A model generated the notes under the pieces. The model was not told the origin of the DNA, ran no database searches, and saw nothing but the letters and a program-made list of their open reading frames with translations. Position numbers and translations under genes: made by a program. From an uncultured Alcaligenaceae bacterium (GTDB taxonomy: Bacteria > Pseudomonadota > Gammaproteobacteria > Burkholderiales > Burkholderiaceae_B), in assembly GCA_937995985.1 (NCBI GenBank), contig CALKIR010000017.1, positions 37,493-101,492 on the forward strand: DNA of 64,000 bases, given 5' to 3'. The number at the start of each line of letters is the position of its first letter. Positions within the stretch are counted from its first letter, which is position 1. Below, in pieces: positions 35,048 through 44,717 of the stretch.

Positions 35048-35097
35048 TGAGGAGCATCATGTTGGCTTTGCAGGCACGGATCTAATGGAGCTCATTT
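35046..35097 (+). promoter_or_regulatory. Possible degenerate SAH riboswitch upstream of ahcY
   Basis: GAGGAGC (35049-35055) and CAGGC (35071-35075) are conserved words of the SAH riboswitch core, and GAGC (35052-35055) can pair with GCTC (35090-35093), which overlaps the ahcY ribosome site, as expected for its P2 pseudoknot. Against it, P1 would contain a mismatch and the GCUGC segment is not conserved. Low confidence. Confidence 0.28.
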
Positions 35098-36513
35098 ATG
35101 AATGTTGTAAAAGAATCTACTTTCACTGATTACAAAATTGCTGATATCGGCTTGGCCGAATGGGGTCGCCGAGAGATTGCTATCGCCGAGACGGAGATGC
35201 CTGGCCTGATGGCCACTCGCGAGGAATATGCGGATAGCCAGCCCTTAAAGGGAGCGCGTATTGCTGGCAGTTTGCATATGACCATTCAAACTGCGGTATT
35301 AATTGAGACGCTCGTGGCATTGGGCGCAGAGGTGCGTTGGGCCTCTTGCAATATCTACTCCACCCAGGATCATGCTGCAGCAGCAATTGCAGCACAGAAT
35401 ATCCCTGTTTTTGCTATCAAAGGGGAAACCCTCGAGGAGTACTGGGATTATCAGCATCAGATCTTCTCCTGGCCAGGTGAGCAGGCCAATATGATTCTCG
35501 ATGACGGGGGGGATGCAACCCTATTATTGCATTTGGGTGCACAGGCAGAGCGTGATCCCAGCGTCTTGGAAAATCCAAGCAGTGAAGAAGAGGAGGTGCT
35601 GTACGCCAGTATTCGACGCAAATTGAGCGAAGACGCGCACTGGTACTCTACACGGTTGGCGCAAATTAAAGGGGTCACCGAAGAGACCACTACTGGGGTC
35701 CAACGCTTATATCAAATGTCCAAAGAGGGCACCTTGGCATTCCCAGCCATCAATGTCAATGACTCTGTGACTAAGTCTAAGTTTGATAACTTATATGGAT
35801 GTCGTGAGTCCTTAGTGGATGGCATCAAGCGGGCGACTGATGTGATGGTTGCTGGCAAGATTGCGGTAGTATGTGGCTTTGGTGATGTGGGCAAGGGCAG
35901 CGCACAAGCATTATCTGCGCTTAAGGCGCAGGTATGGGTGACTGAGATTGATCCCATTTGTGCCCTACAGGCAGCCATGGAGGGCTACCGTGTGGTCACC
36001 ATGGAAGAGGCTGTGGAGCATGCTGATATTTTTGTCACAGCTACAGGTAATTATCATGTCATCACTCGAGAGCATATGGAGCGCATGAAAGATCAAGCGA
36101 TCGTATGCAATATTGGCCATTTTGACAATGAAATTGATGTGGCCGGATTAGCTGATCTCGAGTGGGAGGAAATTAAGCCCCAAGTCGATCATGTTATTTT
36201 CCCTGATGGCAAACGCATCATTTTGCTCGCCAAGGGCCGTTTGGTGAACTTAGGGTGTGCAACTGGACACCCGTCATTTGTGATGTCCGCATCATTTACC
36301 AACCAAACCATTGCCCAGATTGAGTTATTTCAGCATGGGGAGCGCTATGAGCGAGGCAAAGTATATATGTTGCCAAAGCACCTGGATGAAAAGGTTGCGC
36401 GCTTGCACTTGGGTAAATTAAACGCCAAGTTGACCCGCCTAACAGAGGAGCAAGCACGTTATATTAATGTGCCTATTGATGGACCTTACAAGGTTGATCA
36501 TTATCGCTATTAA
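35098..36513 (+). CDS. ahcY: Adenosylhomocysteinase
   Basis: Hydrolyses S-adenosylhomocysteine to adenosine and homocysteine, using bound NAD. The substrate half shows SLHMTIQTAVLIETL, WASCNIYSTQDHAAAAIA and NVNDSVTKSKFDNLYGCRES, and the NAD fold shows VVCGFGDVGKGSAQAL. The conserved C-terminus is DGPYKVDHYRY. At 471 residues it has the longer bacterial form with an insert near residues 150-190. GGAG lies seven bases before ATG. A clear terminator follows. Confidence 0.97.
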   Translation: MNVVKESTFTDYKIADIGLAEWGRREIAIAETEMPGLMATREEYADSQPLKGARIAGSLHMTIQTAVLIETLVALGAEVRWASCNIYSTQDHAAAAIAAQNIPVFAIKGETLEEYWDYQHQIFSWPGEQANMILDDGGDATLLLHLGAQAERDPSVLENPSSEEEEVLYASIRRKLSEDAHWYSTRLAQIKGVTEETTTGVQRLYQMSKEGTLAFPAINVNDSVTKSKFDNLYGCRESLVDGIKRATDVMVAGKIAVVCGFGDVGKGSAQALSALKAQVWVTEIDPICALQAAMEGYRVVTMEEAVEHADIFVTATGNYHVITREHMERMKDQAIVCNIGHFDNEIDVAGLADLEWEEIKPQVDHVIFPDGKRIILLAKGRLVNLGCATGHPSFVMSASFTNQTIAQIELFQHGERYERGKVYMLPKHLDEKVARLHLGKLNAKLTRLTEEQARYINVPIDGPYKVDHYRY

Positions 36514-36539
36514 AAGTAAGGGCACTGTGATTGGGCAAG

Positions 36540-36573
36540 AAAAAGCTGGGGGATAGTATCTCCCAGCTTTTTT
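36540..36573 (+). terminator. Terminator of ahcY
   Basis: AAAAAGCTGGG (36540-36550) and CCCAGCTTTTT (36562-36572) form an 11-base-pair stem with a T run. Because the stem starts with A it can also stop transcripts coming from the other side. Confidence 0.9.
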
Positions 36574-36615
36574 AGTATTGAGCAGCCGCTAAGCGCAGCC
36601 CTGTTTGTACCAGAC

Positions 36616-37251
36616 CTATAGTTGTGGTGCTGGTTTCGCCCAGCCCATTTCAGTCAAAATCGCATCCAGTGGTTCATCGTGGGGTTTGGGGCTGTAGTCA
36701 TAGTGGCTCAGATCACCGCACGACCAAGCAATGCCGATGGTGACAAAGGGGTGGTAGAGCGCGCGCAGTTGTGCGATGGTGCGATCGTAGTAGCCTTTTC
36801 CGTAGCCTAAGCGATCGCCTTGACGGGTAAAGCCTAGAGTGGGGACCAAGATAATATCAGGCTTGGGCGCCGTACAGGAGTGATCAGGTTCGGCAATATG
36901 ATAGCGCCCTATTTTCATGGGGGTATCAAGCGTCCATGGACTAAAACGCAGCGGGGTTTCAGGACGATCAATACAAGGTAGGGACAGATGAATATTTTCA
37001 TCCTCACTGGCCCATTTGTGCAATAGGGGCTGCAACTCGGGCTCTGCTGGCAATGACCAAAAAGCGGCTACATGAAGGGGCTCGTGACGATTTTGGGCGC
37101 GCATCTGTTCTTGTTGGGTGGCAAGCCACGTATAAAGTCGGGCGCGGATGCGTAACGAGCCCAGGCTCATTGTGCGTGGCTCTAAGGCAGCTCGCTTTTG
37201 GAGCAATGCTTGACGTAGGCTTGCGGTATGATCGAGAGTATGTTGGTTCAT
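36616..37251 (-). CDS. 5-formyltetrahydrofolate cyclo-ligase
   Basis: Converts 5-formyl-THF to 5,10-methenyl-THF with ATP. The family signature LVPTLGFTRQGDRLGYGKGYYDR is clear near residue 140-165, and the N-terminal RQALLQKRAALE stretch holds the ATP-binding basic residues. It has 211 residues, normal for the YgfA/FthC family. It is divergent from slt, with only 25 bases between the two starts. I saw no 6S RNA next to it, though ygfA often follows ssrS elsewhere. Confidence 0.9.
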   Translation of the reverse strand: MNQHTLDHTASLRQALLQKRAALEPRTMSLGSLRIRARLYTWLATQQEQMRAQNRHEPLHVAAFWSLPAEPELQPLLHKWASEDENIHLSLPCIDRPETPLRFSPWTLDTPMKIGRYHIAEPDHSCTAPKPDIILVPTLGFTRQGDRLGYGKGYYDRTIAQLRALYHPFVTIGIAWSCGDLSHYDYSPKPHDEPLDAILTEMGWAKPAPQL

Positions 37252-37276
37252 GTTTAGGAATTCTTCAGGGGTGTTT

Positions 37277-39328
37277 ATGGGGATTCAACCAGTGCTGTAT
37301 TCAAAATATATTAGGCTATTCGCTCAGGGAATGGCTTGTTTAGGGTTTGCTTTGGGGGTGGCCGGTTGTGCGCAAGGCACTGCAGCAGATACTGCTGACG
37401 CAGCACAGGATGTAGATGCACGTGTGCCTGTGCTCACTCCTTACGAGGGACCCCGTTGGACCCAAGTCCCCACTGTTGACCCCCAGGCTCGACTGGCGGT
37501 AACCCATGCAGCTGAGGCTTATCAAAAAAAGCAGTGGAAAAAAATAGGTGAGCAGCTTGAGGCTGCCAAAGCAGATCCTATTTTAGGGCATTATCCTGAG
37601 TATTGGTGGTTGGTGCAGCAATTAGAGGTCCAGGCGATGCCGATACGTGAGGCGGCCTTGCAGAATTATATTGATACATATGCCGGGACTTATTTAGCTG
37701 AGCGGCTCAAAGGGGATTGGGCCGTAGCAGCGGCACGGGCAGGGGACTTTCGACGGATTTTGGAGCTCGATCCCCCTACTTTTGGGCGTGCGGATGTGTT
37801 TTGCGCACAGGCGCATGCTTTGCATCAGACGGGCCTAAGTTTAGACAAAGAGGCTGTATTGCGCGAGTTTCGTCCAAATGAAATTTGTTGGGGGCTGTTA
37901 GATCAGTTATGGGCAGATGGAGCCTTAAGCTGGGCGCATATGCAGGGCTTATTGCGTGGTGCGTTAGAGCAAGGAAAAACACAACAAGCGCGGCGGATTG
38001 CAGCCATTGTGTTTAACGGCAAGCAAATGAAAGAGTACACCGCACTAATGGATAACCCGCGGCGCTGGTTGGAGCAGCAATCCCGCCCTTCTAATGCACA
38101 AGAGCAAGAGCTGATTACTTTGGCATTATCTCGTTTGGCACGCAGCGATGATCGTGATGCCCAGGCACGCTATATAGAGGGGCATTGGGATCAGGTGCTT
38201 AGCCCAGAAGATAGGGACTGGGTATGGAGTCAGTTTGGTTTGGTTGCAGCCTTGCGGGTCGATGCCGATGCGGCCCATTGGTATAGAAAAACAGGCAATA
38301 CCCCTAAAACTGATTACGCCCATGCCTGGGAGGTGCGGGCAGAGTTACGCGCGCATCCCATTCACTGGGATAAGGTGCTTCAAGCCATCCAAAAGATGTC
38401 ACCACGACAAGCGAGTGAACCGGTATGGGTATATTGGCGAGGACGCGCCTTGGCTGCTTTAGGAGAGGCTCAAGCAGCTGAAGAAGCTTTTCGATCAATT
38501 CAAGGGGACTACAGTTTTTATGGCCAATTAGCACTCGAGGAATTAGGTCAAGCCATTACCGTTCCTCCAGCAGCACCCCGTATTGATAGTCGGGCCCAAC
38601 AAGATGTGCGTGAGCGTCCTGCCTTACACCGCGCATTGGCCTTATTTAAGTTAGGCCTGCGTCCAGAGGCGACGCGTGAGTGGGTGTATGGAATTCAGGG
38701 CATGAGTGATCAGCAGCTACGTGCGGCAGCTGAGTGGGCAGCCCAAGAAGGGATTTATGATCGCGTAGTCAATACATCACTGCTGACAGAGCACGAAATA
38801 GATTTTGAGCAGCGTTTTGCCGCACCATTTTACGATAGAGTATCTGCTCAGGCCCAAGGGATTCATTTAGATCCTGCCTGGGTTTATGGCTTGATCCGTC
38901 AAGAGTCTCGTTTTATGACTGATGCACGTTCTCGCGTGGGAGCCTCTGGGTTAATGCAGTTAATGCCAGATACGGCCCGTTGGGTTGCCAATAAGATAGG
39001 AATGAAGGATTTTTCTATGGCCCGTATCAATGATTTTGATGTTAATACTATTTTGGGGACCAACTATTTAAAAATAGTCTTGGATCAGTTGGATGGTTCT
39101 GAGGTATTGGCATCGGCAGGATATAATGCAGGTCCTGGGCGGCCCAAGCAGTGGCGTGCCCGTTTACGTGCTCCGGTAGAGGGGGCTATTTTTGCAGAAA
39201 CCATTCCCTTTACAGAAACGCGCTTATACGTAAAAAATGTATTATCGAATACCGTTTATTATGCGGCTTTATTTACAGGCGAGCCCCAGTCTCTTAAGGC
39301 ACGTTTAGGTGTGGTGCATCCATCATGA
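37277..39328 (+). CDS. slt: Lytic murein transglycosylase (Slt family), probable lipoprotein
   Basis: Cleaves peptidoglycan strands to 1,6-anhydromuropeptides. The N-terminus has a hydrophobic signal ending in a lipobox (GVAGC), so it is probably attached to a membrane, unlike soluble E. coli Slt70. A long helical superhelix (about residues 50-500) leads to the SLT domain: GLIRQESRF with catalytic E543, SRVGASGLMQLMPDTA, and SAGYNAGPGRPKQW. I chose ATG 37277 with CAGGGG upstream; ATG 37250 is nine codons earlier and lies within the divergent gene start. Its end overlaps cca by four bases. AmpG at 17 kb would recycle its products. Confidence 0.9.
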   Translation: MGIQPVLYSKYIRLFAQGMACLGFALGVAGCAQGTAADTADAAQDVDARVPVLTPYEGPRWTQVPTVDPQARLAVTHAAEAYQKKQWKKIGEQLEAAKADPILGHYPEYWWLVQQLEVQAMPIREAALQNYIDTYAGTYLAERLKGDWAVAAARAGDFRRILELDPPTFGRADVFCAQAHALHQTGLSLDKEAVLREFRPNEICWGLLDQLWADGALSWAHMQGLLRGALEQGKTQQARRIAAIVFNGKQMKEYTALMDNPRRWLEQQSRPSNAQEQELITLALSRLARSDDRDAQARYIEGHWDQVLSPEDRDWVWSQFGLVAALRVDADAAHWYRKTGNTPKTDYAHAWEVRAELRAHPIHWDKVLQAIQKMSPRQASEPVWVYWRGRALAALGEAQAAEEAFRSIQGDYSFYGQLALEELGQAITVPPAAPRIDSRAQQDVRERPALHRALALFKLGLRPEATREWVYGIQGMSDQQLRAAAEWAAQEGIYDRVVNTSLLTEHEIDFEQRFAAPFYDRVSAQAQGIHLDPAWVYGLIRQESRFMTDARSRVGASGLMQLMPDTARWVANKIGMKDFSMARINDFDVNTILGTNYLKIVLDQLDGSEVLASAGYNAGPGRPKQWRARLRAPVEGAIFAETIPFTETRLYVKNVLSNTVYYAALFTGEPQSLKARLGVVHPS

Positions 39329-40485
39329 GCTCTTTACAAGCGCTTGCACAAGATATTCGTAAGGACCCTTTGTTACGGGGGCTGCAATGCTACATTGTGG
39401 GAGGAGCCGTGCGAGACTGTTTGCTCGGCTTACCTGTTGCTGACCGGGATTGGGTCGTGGTGGGTGCCCGCCCTCAAGAATTAGCCCGCCGTGGTTTTTT
39501 GCCAGTGGGAGTTGATTTTCCCGTTTTTTTACATCCCCATACCAAAGAAGAGTTTGCTTTGGCTCGTACCGAGCGCAAGCAGGGGCGTGGTTATCGTGGC
39601 TTTGTGTTTTATACCGGGCCCGAAGTGCGCTTGGAGGATGATTTGGCCCGTCGGGATCTGACTATTAACGCGATGGCTGTGAGCAGGACCGGACAGCTCA
39701 TTGATCCATTCCAAGGGCAAAGCGATATTCAGCGTCGCCAATTGCGTCATGTTGGCCCTGCCTTTATAGAGGATCCGGTGCGATTGCTCCGCTTGGCGCG
39801 GTTTCGTGCTCGCTTTGTTGAGTTTGAAGTGGCTCAGCAAACACGGTTGTATGCTCAGGAGCTGGTCACTAATGGTGAGGTGGATGCTTTGGTGCCAGAG
39901 CGGGTATGGCAAGAAATGCAGCGAGGGTTATGCCAAAAAGCGCCTGTACGGATGTTTGATTTTTTAGCAGAGGTGGGGGCGTTGGCACGTATTATGCCGG
40001 AATTAAATTGGACCGCAGAGGTGCAGCGATTGATCACTATAGGAGCGCAGCAGGGGCTTAATGATAAGCAGCAGTTTGCATTGTTATTATGGGATTCTAC
40101 CGATCCTGTTGCGCTTGGGCACCGAGTGCGGGCACCCCGTGTTTATATTGATTATGCGCTGCAGCTTGCACGGTTGAGGGCATTGTTTAAGGCGTTTTCT
40201 GCGCCAAATCAGGCTGCTTCGGCATGGCGTGCCGCACACGTTTGGCAGGTATTACATGAGTTAGATGCATTGCGTCGTCCAGAGCGTTTCTTCGAATTAA
40301 TACATGCACTGTGCTGTTACCGCACAGTGGATCGAACCTTTTGGGAGCAGGCTTTAGAGGTGGTGCGTTCGGTGGATGCAGGGGCGATTGCGCGTGCGCA
40401 ATCGGGCCAGCCGCAGATGATTGCACAGGCCATTGCGCAGGCGCGTCAACAGGCACTGAACATGCAATTGGGATTGCCTGTTTGA
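39325..40485 (+). CDS. cca: CCA-adding tRNA nucleotidyltransferase
   Basis: Adds or repairs the CCA end of tRNAs. Class II nucleotidyltransferase motifs are YIVGGAVRDCLLG, the catalytic DRDWVVVG (metal-binding aspartates), RRDLTINAMA, DPFQGQSDI and EDPVRLLRLARF. At 386 residues it is shorter than the 412 of E. coli, and the C-terminal half lacks a recognisable HD phosphohydrolase motif, so it probably has only the transferase activity. Its ATG overlaps the slt stop (ATGA), suggesting coupling. Confidence 0.93.
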   Translation: MSSLQALAQDIRKDPLLRGLQCYIVGGAVRDCLLGLPVADRDWVVVGARPQELARRGFLPVGVDFPVFLHPHTKEEFALARTERKQGRGYRGFVFYTGPEVRLEDDLARRDLTINAMAVSRTGQLIDPFQGQSDIQRRQLRHVGPAFIEDPVRLLRLARFRARFVEFEVAQQTRLYAQELVTNGEVDALVPERVWQEMQRGLCQKAPVRMFDFLAEVGALARIMPELNWTAEVQRLITIGAQQGLNDKQQFALLLWDSTDPVALGHRVRAPRVYIDYALQLARLRALFKAFSAPNQAASAWRAAHVWQVLHELDALRRPERFFELIHALCCYRTVDRTFWEQALEVVRSVDAGAIARAQSGQPQMIAQAIAQARQQALNMQLGLPV

Positions 40486-40504
40486 GTGCTGCCGGAAAAA
40501 TGAG

Positions 40505-41761
40505 TTAAAGGGGGGGAGCCAATTGATCCCGCCGGTCGCCCCGCATAAAACCGAGTAAAGGGGGGGTTAGGCCGGTGCCAATGGCCAGTACCTTGAATAA
40601 CTCACCCATTTCACTTTCAGCCAATAATTTTTGACAGGCACTGGCAATTTGAGTCCATTGTTGGGCATGTTGCACCTGATTGTCTATGTCTAAGCGTGCA
40701 TAGATCTGCTCTAGTTGTTGTGCGATGCCGCAATTCAGTAAAAAACTCCCTTGGTTACTGTAGCCATAGACATCGAGCTGGGCTTCAAGGGCCGCATCAG
40801 CTAGGGCGGTAAAATCAACATGAGCAGTAATATCTTGTAGGCCAGGATAGATTAAGGGCTGGTCATGAGCATGGTGGCGGAAATGACACATTAAAGTGCC
40901 TTCATGGCGCTGTGGGTGGTAATACTCATGCTGTGGGAAGCCATAGTCAATAATCAGTGCTGCCCCAAAGGTCAGCCAATCGCCCAGAGCACGTACCCAT
41001 CCTTCGGCATTGAGATTGATTTCACTGCGGTATCCCTCTATGTCAGGAAAGCGCTGTTGGGCCAGATGGGTCAGAGTCGGCGAGGCAGGACGACGATGGA
41101 GAGCAAAAGGAACGGGACCAGGTGCCTCTGAGTCAAAACACACACCATATTCAAGAACAGTATGAGCAGTACGCTCCAAGTAGTGTATTGGCATGGCATC
41201 CATCACTTCGTTGGCGAGAATGCAGCCAGCAAACGACTCGGGCAAGGTATCGAGCCAACGCAGGGTAATGCCTGTCTCTTGGTAAGGGTTCAGGCGTTCT
41301 TGTTGGCGGGCTCTAAGAGATGGGGACAGCTCTAAGATCCAGTACTGTAAGTCCGGAAATTGTGTTTGGAGTTGCGCAATAATAGGTGCGGCAAGGGCAC
41401 CAGTACCTGCACCAAATTCGAGGATAATGGGGGGGTGGTTTTGGGCCACACATTGCTCGAGAATTTGTCTCACTTGTTGTGCCACTGCGTGACCAAAGAG
41501 AGGGGTTAATTCAGGGCCAGTGGTAAAGTCTCCTGTAGGGGTGTGACTCGCAAATTTAGTGCTGCCCGCAGTGTAATAGCCCCATTGAGGGGCATATAAG
41601 CAAAGCTGCATAAATTGCTCAAAAGGTAAAAAACCATCAGGTTGTGCCTGTATGTGAGTGCGTAATTCATCGATGTGGTGGTTGAGTCTGTTTAAGAGCT
41701 CAGACTCTAAGTCTGGAAGCCCGGTGGGCATGTGTGGATAGATAGGGGTTGAAGTGTTCAT
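40505..41761 (-). CDS. MidA/NDUFAF7 family SAM-dependent methyltransferase
   Basis: A 418-residue protein of the DUF185 family. Signatures are YAPQWGYYTAGSTKFA, GDFTTGPELTPLFGHAVAQ, the SAM-binding EFGAGTGALA and LANEVMDAMPIHY. The mitochondrial homolog methylates an arginine of complex I; the target in bacteria is unknown. It converges with cca, 19 bases apart, and is 44 bases beyond the ppc stop on the same strand. Confidence 0.9.
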   Translation of the reverse strand: MNTSTPIYPHMPTGLPDLESELLNRLNHHIDELRTHIQAQPDGFLPFEQFMQLCLYAPQWGYYTAGSTKFASHTPTGDFTTGPELTPLFGHAVAQQVRQILEQCVAQNHPPIILEFGAGTGALAAPIIAQLQTQFPDLQYWILELSPSLRARQQERLNPYQETGITLRWLDTLPESFAGCILANEVMDAMPIHYLERTAHTVLEYGVCFDSEAPGPVPFALHRRPASPTLTHLAQQRFPDIEGYRSEINLNAEGWVRALGDWLTFGAALIIDYGFPQHEYYHPQRHEGTLMCHFRHHAHDQPLIYPGLQDITAHVDFTALADAALEAQLDVYGYSNQGSFLLNCGIAQQLEQIYARLDIDNQVQHAQQWTQIASACQKLLAESEMGELFKVLAIGTGLTPPLLGFMRGDRRDQLAPPL

Positions 41762-41805
41762 AGATACGAATACTGAAGGCCAAAAAAATTAACATACACC
41801 ATAGA

Positions 41806-44631
41806 TTATCCCGAGTTGCGCAGTCCGGTAGCAATGCCATTAATAGTGATATGTATGGCTCTGCGGATGCGCTCGTCAGTATGTTGGGCGCGGTACTGCT
41901 TAAGGAGAGTAATTTGTAGGTAATTCAATGGGTCTATATAGGCAAAACGCTCATTAAGAGTGGCTCGTAGCTCAGGTTGATGGTCAAGTAGGCCATGGCC
42001 TGTAATAGTTTCTAAAGCCCAGAGGCAGCGGTGGTATTCTTGTTCGATACGCTGATAAATGCGTTGGGCCAATGTTTGATCGGCTAAGAGTGTGCTGTAG
42101 GCCTTGCCGATACGAAGATCGGTTTTCGCTAATACCTGCTCCATATTAGACAATAAGGTATAAAAGAAAGGCCATTGGGTGACCATTTTCTGCAGGGTCT
42201 CGAGACGCTCTTCAACGGAGCTGGGGGCTGTGTTGGGCATGCCCTCGTTGATATAGGTGGTCAGTGCGCTGCCCACGCCGTACCAACCGGGGATGGGTAA
42301 GCGGCATTGAGCCCAAGAGAAGCTCCAAGGGATGGCCCGTAAATCTTTAATACAGTAGTGCTCCCGCCGAGCAGCTGGACGTGAGCCTATTTTGAGATCA
42401 GAGATTTCAAGAATTGGGGTTGCAGAGAAAAAATAATCATCAAAACCAGGGGTATGATATACGAGGTCTCTGTAAGCTTGCTCCGCCAAGTATGAAAGAT
42501 GCTCCATTGTTGGGCCGTATTTTTGAATGAGACGGTGCTCATTTTGGGTACGTTTTTGGCTGCTAAGGGTGGCTTGTAGGGTTGCGGAGACGAACATTTC
42601 CAAGTGCCATCTACCGATAAATTCATTTTTATAACGGCTTTGGATCATTTCCCCCTGTTCGGTAAGGCGAATTTGACCGCCCACAGTTTCTGCAGGCTGA
42701 GCCAAAATGGCATCAAAGCTTGAGCCTCCGCCACGCCCGACAGAGCCCCCGCGCCCATGGAATAATCTTAAGCGCACTTGATGACGTCTAAATACATCTA
42801 ATAACTGCAGCTCTGCTTGATATAAAGACCAATTAGAAGTGAGGTACCCACCGTCTTTGTTGCTATCTGAATAGCCCAGCATGACTTCTTGGATGCCTTG
42901 ATGGCTGTTTTGGATGCGGGTCATGACCTCTGGTAAAGAAAACCAGGCATCCATAATTTCAGGAGCACGTTTTAGATCAGGAATGGTTTCAAACAGCGGC
43001 ACCACCATGACTGCGGGGGTATGGGTGTGGTGCGAAGGAGGAGTCATGAGGCCCGTTTCCTGTTGGAGGACCAGTACTGCAAGTAAATCACTGAGCTGCT
43101 CAGTATGTGACACTATATACTGTTGGATGATCTCTGCACCAAAGTGACGTCTGAGCTGTGCAGCCATGCGGAGGATAGCCAACTCTTTGCGCGTTTGTGC
43201 ACTGTATTCTATCCAAGGTGATACAAGGGGGCGGGCATTACGTAATTCCGCTCGTAACAGCTGTATTTTGTCTGATTCAGAGAGGGTGCTGTATTGAACT
43301 CGTGTACCACGATAAGTGCAGCCTGCTTGTTGAAAAAGCTCATCCAATACATGGGTGTGCACATCAGAGCTTTGGCGCAAGTCAATAGTAGCCAAATGAA
43401 AGCCAAAAACACGGACTGCTTGGATTAGAGGAGCCAGTCGTAGATTGACTATAGCTTGAGCTTGGGCATGCTGTAAGGATGCTGCGATGGTTTGTAGGTC
43501 ATCCAAAAATGCTTGAGCCTGATCATAGGCGGGCGCCGCATAGGTGGGGTGCATTGCGCGTTGCTCCCCAGTCAGTGCCAAGCAGGTTGCATTTAGGCGT
43601 GCGTAAATGTGGATGCAGGCGCGTCGATATGGTTCATCTAGACGGTGTGGCGATTGGTCTTGGCTTTCGGCGGCGATGCGCTGCAATGCGGCACTAGGAG
43701 GAGAAAGGCTGTCAGCCACAGACAGCTCAGTCCCTAATGCTTTGATTTCATTTAGGTAAAAATCAAACACGCAGCGGCCCTGGCGTTGGGCGGCTGTCTT
43801 GAGTGTGTGGGCATCTATATTGGGGTTGCCATCACGATCTCCTCCTATCCAGCTGCCCATGCGTAAAAATAAAGGGGGCTGTTTAGGGGAGGGGTGAACA
43901 CGAGAGAGATGGGGTTCTAAAAATGCAAAAGTATCGAGGTACAGTTCAGGAATGACCTTAAAAAAGGTTAGGGGATAATAGGCTAGTGCATTATCAATTT
44001 CATCCTCAACTGTTAGGGTATGCAGGCGCAATAGGCGGGTTTGCCACAAAGTAGTGATTAGCCCTTCAAGTGTGAGTAGGAGTTTTGGGTTGAGCTGTGG
44101 GGCTAAGCCTTGGGCTGTTATGGGCAGCTCATCTAGACACCGCGCAATAGAGCGATGAAGTGCTAATGTACTTTGACGCTGCACTTCAGTGGGATGCGCC
44201 GTTAGGACGGGCATAATACAACTGTGATTCAGAGTGTGAATGAGTTCTTCGGGGCTGTGGTGATTGAGTGCACTATTTAATGCATAAGCCAGAGAAGTCG
44301 GTGCATGGCGATCGGTCGCCTCGGGCTGCTCCCAGTGAAACCGAAGTACTTGATCTTCAGCAATATTGGCTAAGTGCAGAAAATAGGTAAAGGCGCGGGC
44401 AACCGTTTCGGCCTCCTCTGCGCTTAAGGAGGAAAGAGCTGTGCTCAGTGCCTCCGTATCAGAGTTGTTTTGTTGCCTTTTTAAGCCCACAGCGGTGCGG
44501 CGCACTTGTTCAATACGCTGAAACATCACCTCGCCATTGTTGCCCCGAATGACATTTCCAAGTATTTTCCCTAATAAGCGTATGATTTGCTGCAGCAACA
44601 TTGAGTGTGAGGAGGTAGACTGCACTTTCAT
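41806..44631 (-). CDS. ppc: Phosphoenolpyruvate carboxylase
   Basis: Anaplerotic carboxylation of PEP to oxaloacetate, 941 residues. Active-site motifs are MPVLTAHPTEVQRQS (catalytic histidine), GYSDSNKDGGYLTSN, the glycine-rich LFHGRGGSVGRGGG and the C-terminal GIATGLRNSG that ends the protein in the active site. RMGSWIGGDRDGNPN is also typical. I chose ATG 44631, which has AGGAG six bases upstream, rather than an in-frame start 12 codons earlier. It is divergent from ilvD across 86 bases. Allosteric control by acetyl-CoA and aspartate is known for the family. Confidence 0.96.
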   Translation of the reverse strand: MKVQSTSSHSMLLQQIIRLLGKILGNVIRGNNGEVMFQRIEQVRRTAVGLKRQQNNSDTEALSTALSSLSAEEAETVARAFTYFLHLANIAEDQVLRFHWEQPEATDRHAPTSLAYALNSALNHHSPEELIHTLNHSCIMPVLTAHPTEVQRQSTLALHRSIARCLDELPITAQGLAPQLNPKLLLTLEGLITTLWQTRLLRLHTLTVEDEIDNALAYYPLTFFKVIPELYLDTFAFLEPHLSRVHPSPKQPPLFLRMGSWIGGDRDGNPNIDAHTLKTAAQRQGRCVFDFYLNEIKALGTELSVADSLSPPSAALQRIAAESQDQSPHRLDEPYRRACIHIYARLNATCLALTGEQRAMHPTYAAPAYDQAQAFLDDLQTIAASLQHAQAQAIVNLRLAPLIQAVRVFGFHLATIDLRQSSDVHTHVLDELFQQAGCTYRGTRVQYSTLSESDKIQLLRAELRNARPLVSPWIEYSAQTRKELAILRMAAQLRRHFGAEIIQQYIVSHTEQLSDLLAVLVLQQETGLMTPPSHHTHTPAVMVVPLFETIPDLKRAPEIMDAWFSLPEVMTRIQNSHQGIQEVMLGYSDSNKDGGYLTSNWSLYQAELQLLDVFRRHQVRLRLFHGRGGSVGRGGGSSFDAILAQPAETVGGQIRLTEQGEMIQSRYKNEFIGRWHLEMFVSATLQATLSSQKRTQNEHRLIQKYGPTMEHLSYLAEQAYRDLVYHTPGFDDYFFSATPILEISDLKIGSRPAARREHYCIKDLRAIPWSFSWAQCRLPIPGWYGVGSALTTYINEGMPNTAPSSVEERLETLQKMVTQWPFFYTLLSNMEQVLAKTDLRIGKAYSTLLADQTLAQRIYQRIEQEYHRCLWALETITGHGLLDHQPELRATLNERFAYIDPLNYLQITLLKQYRAQHTDERIRRAIHITINGIATGLRNSG

Positions 44632-44717
44632 GGGAGACTCCTGCTGTAGATTTTTGGTGGGCAGCATTACAATGCGGCCCAGTGTTTAAAGTTTTATCTG
44701 TTAATTAGAGAAAGATT

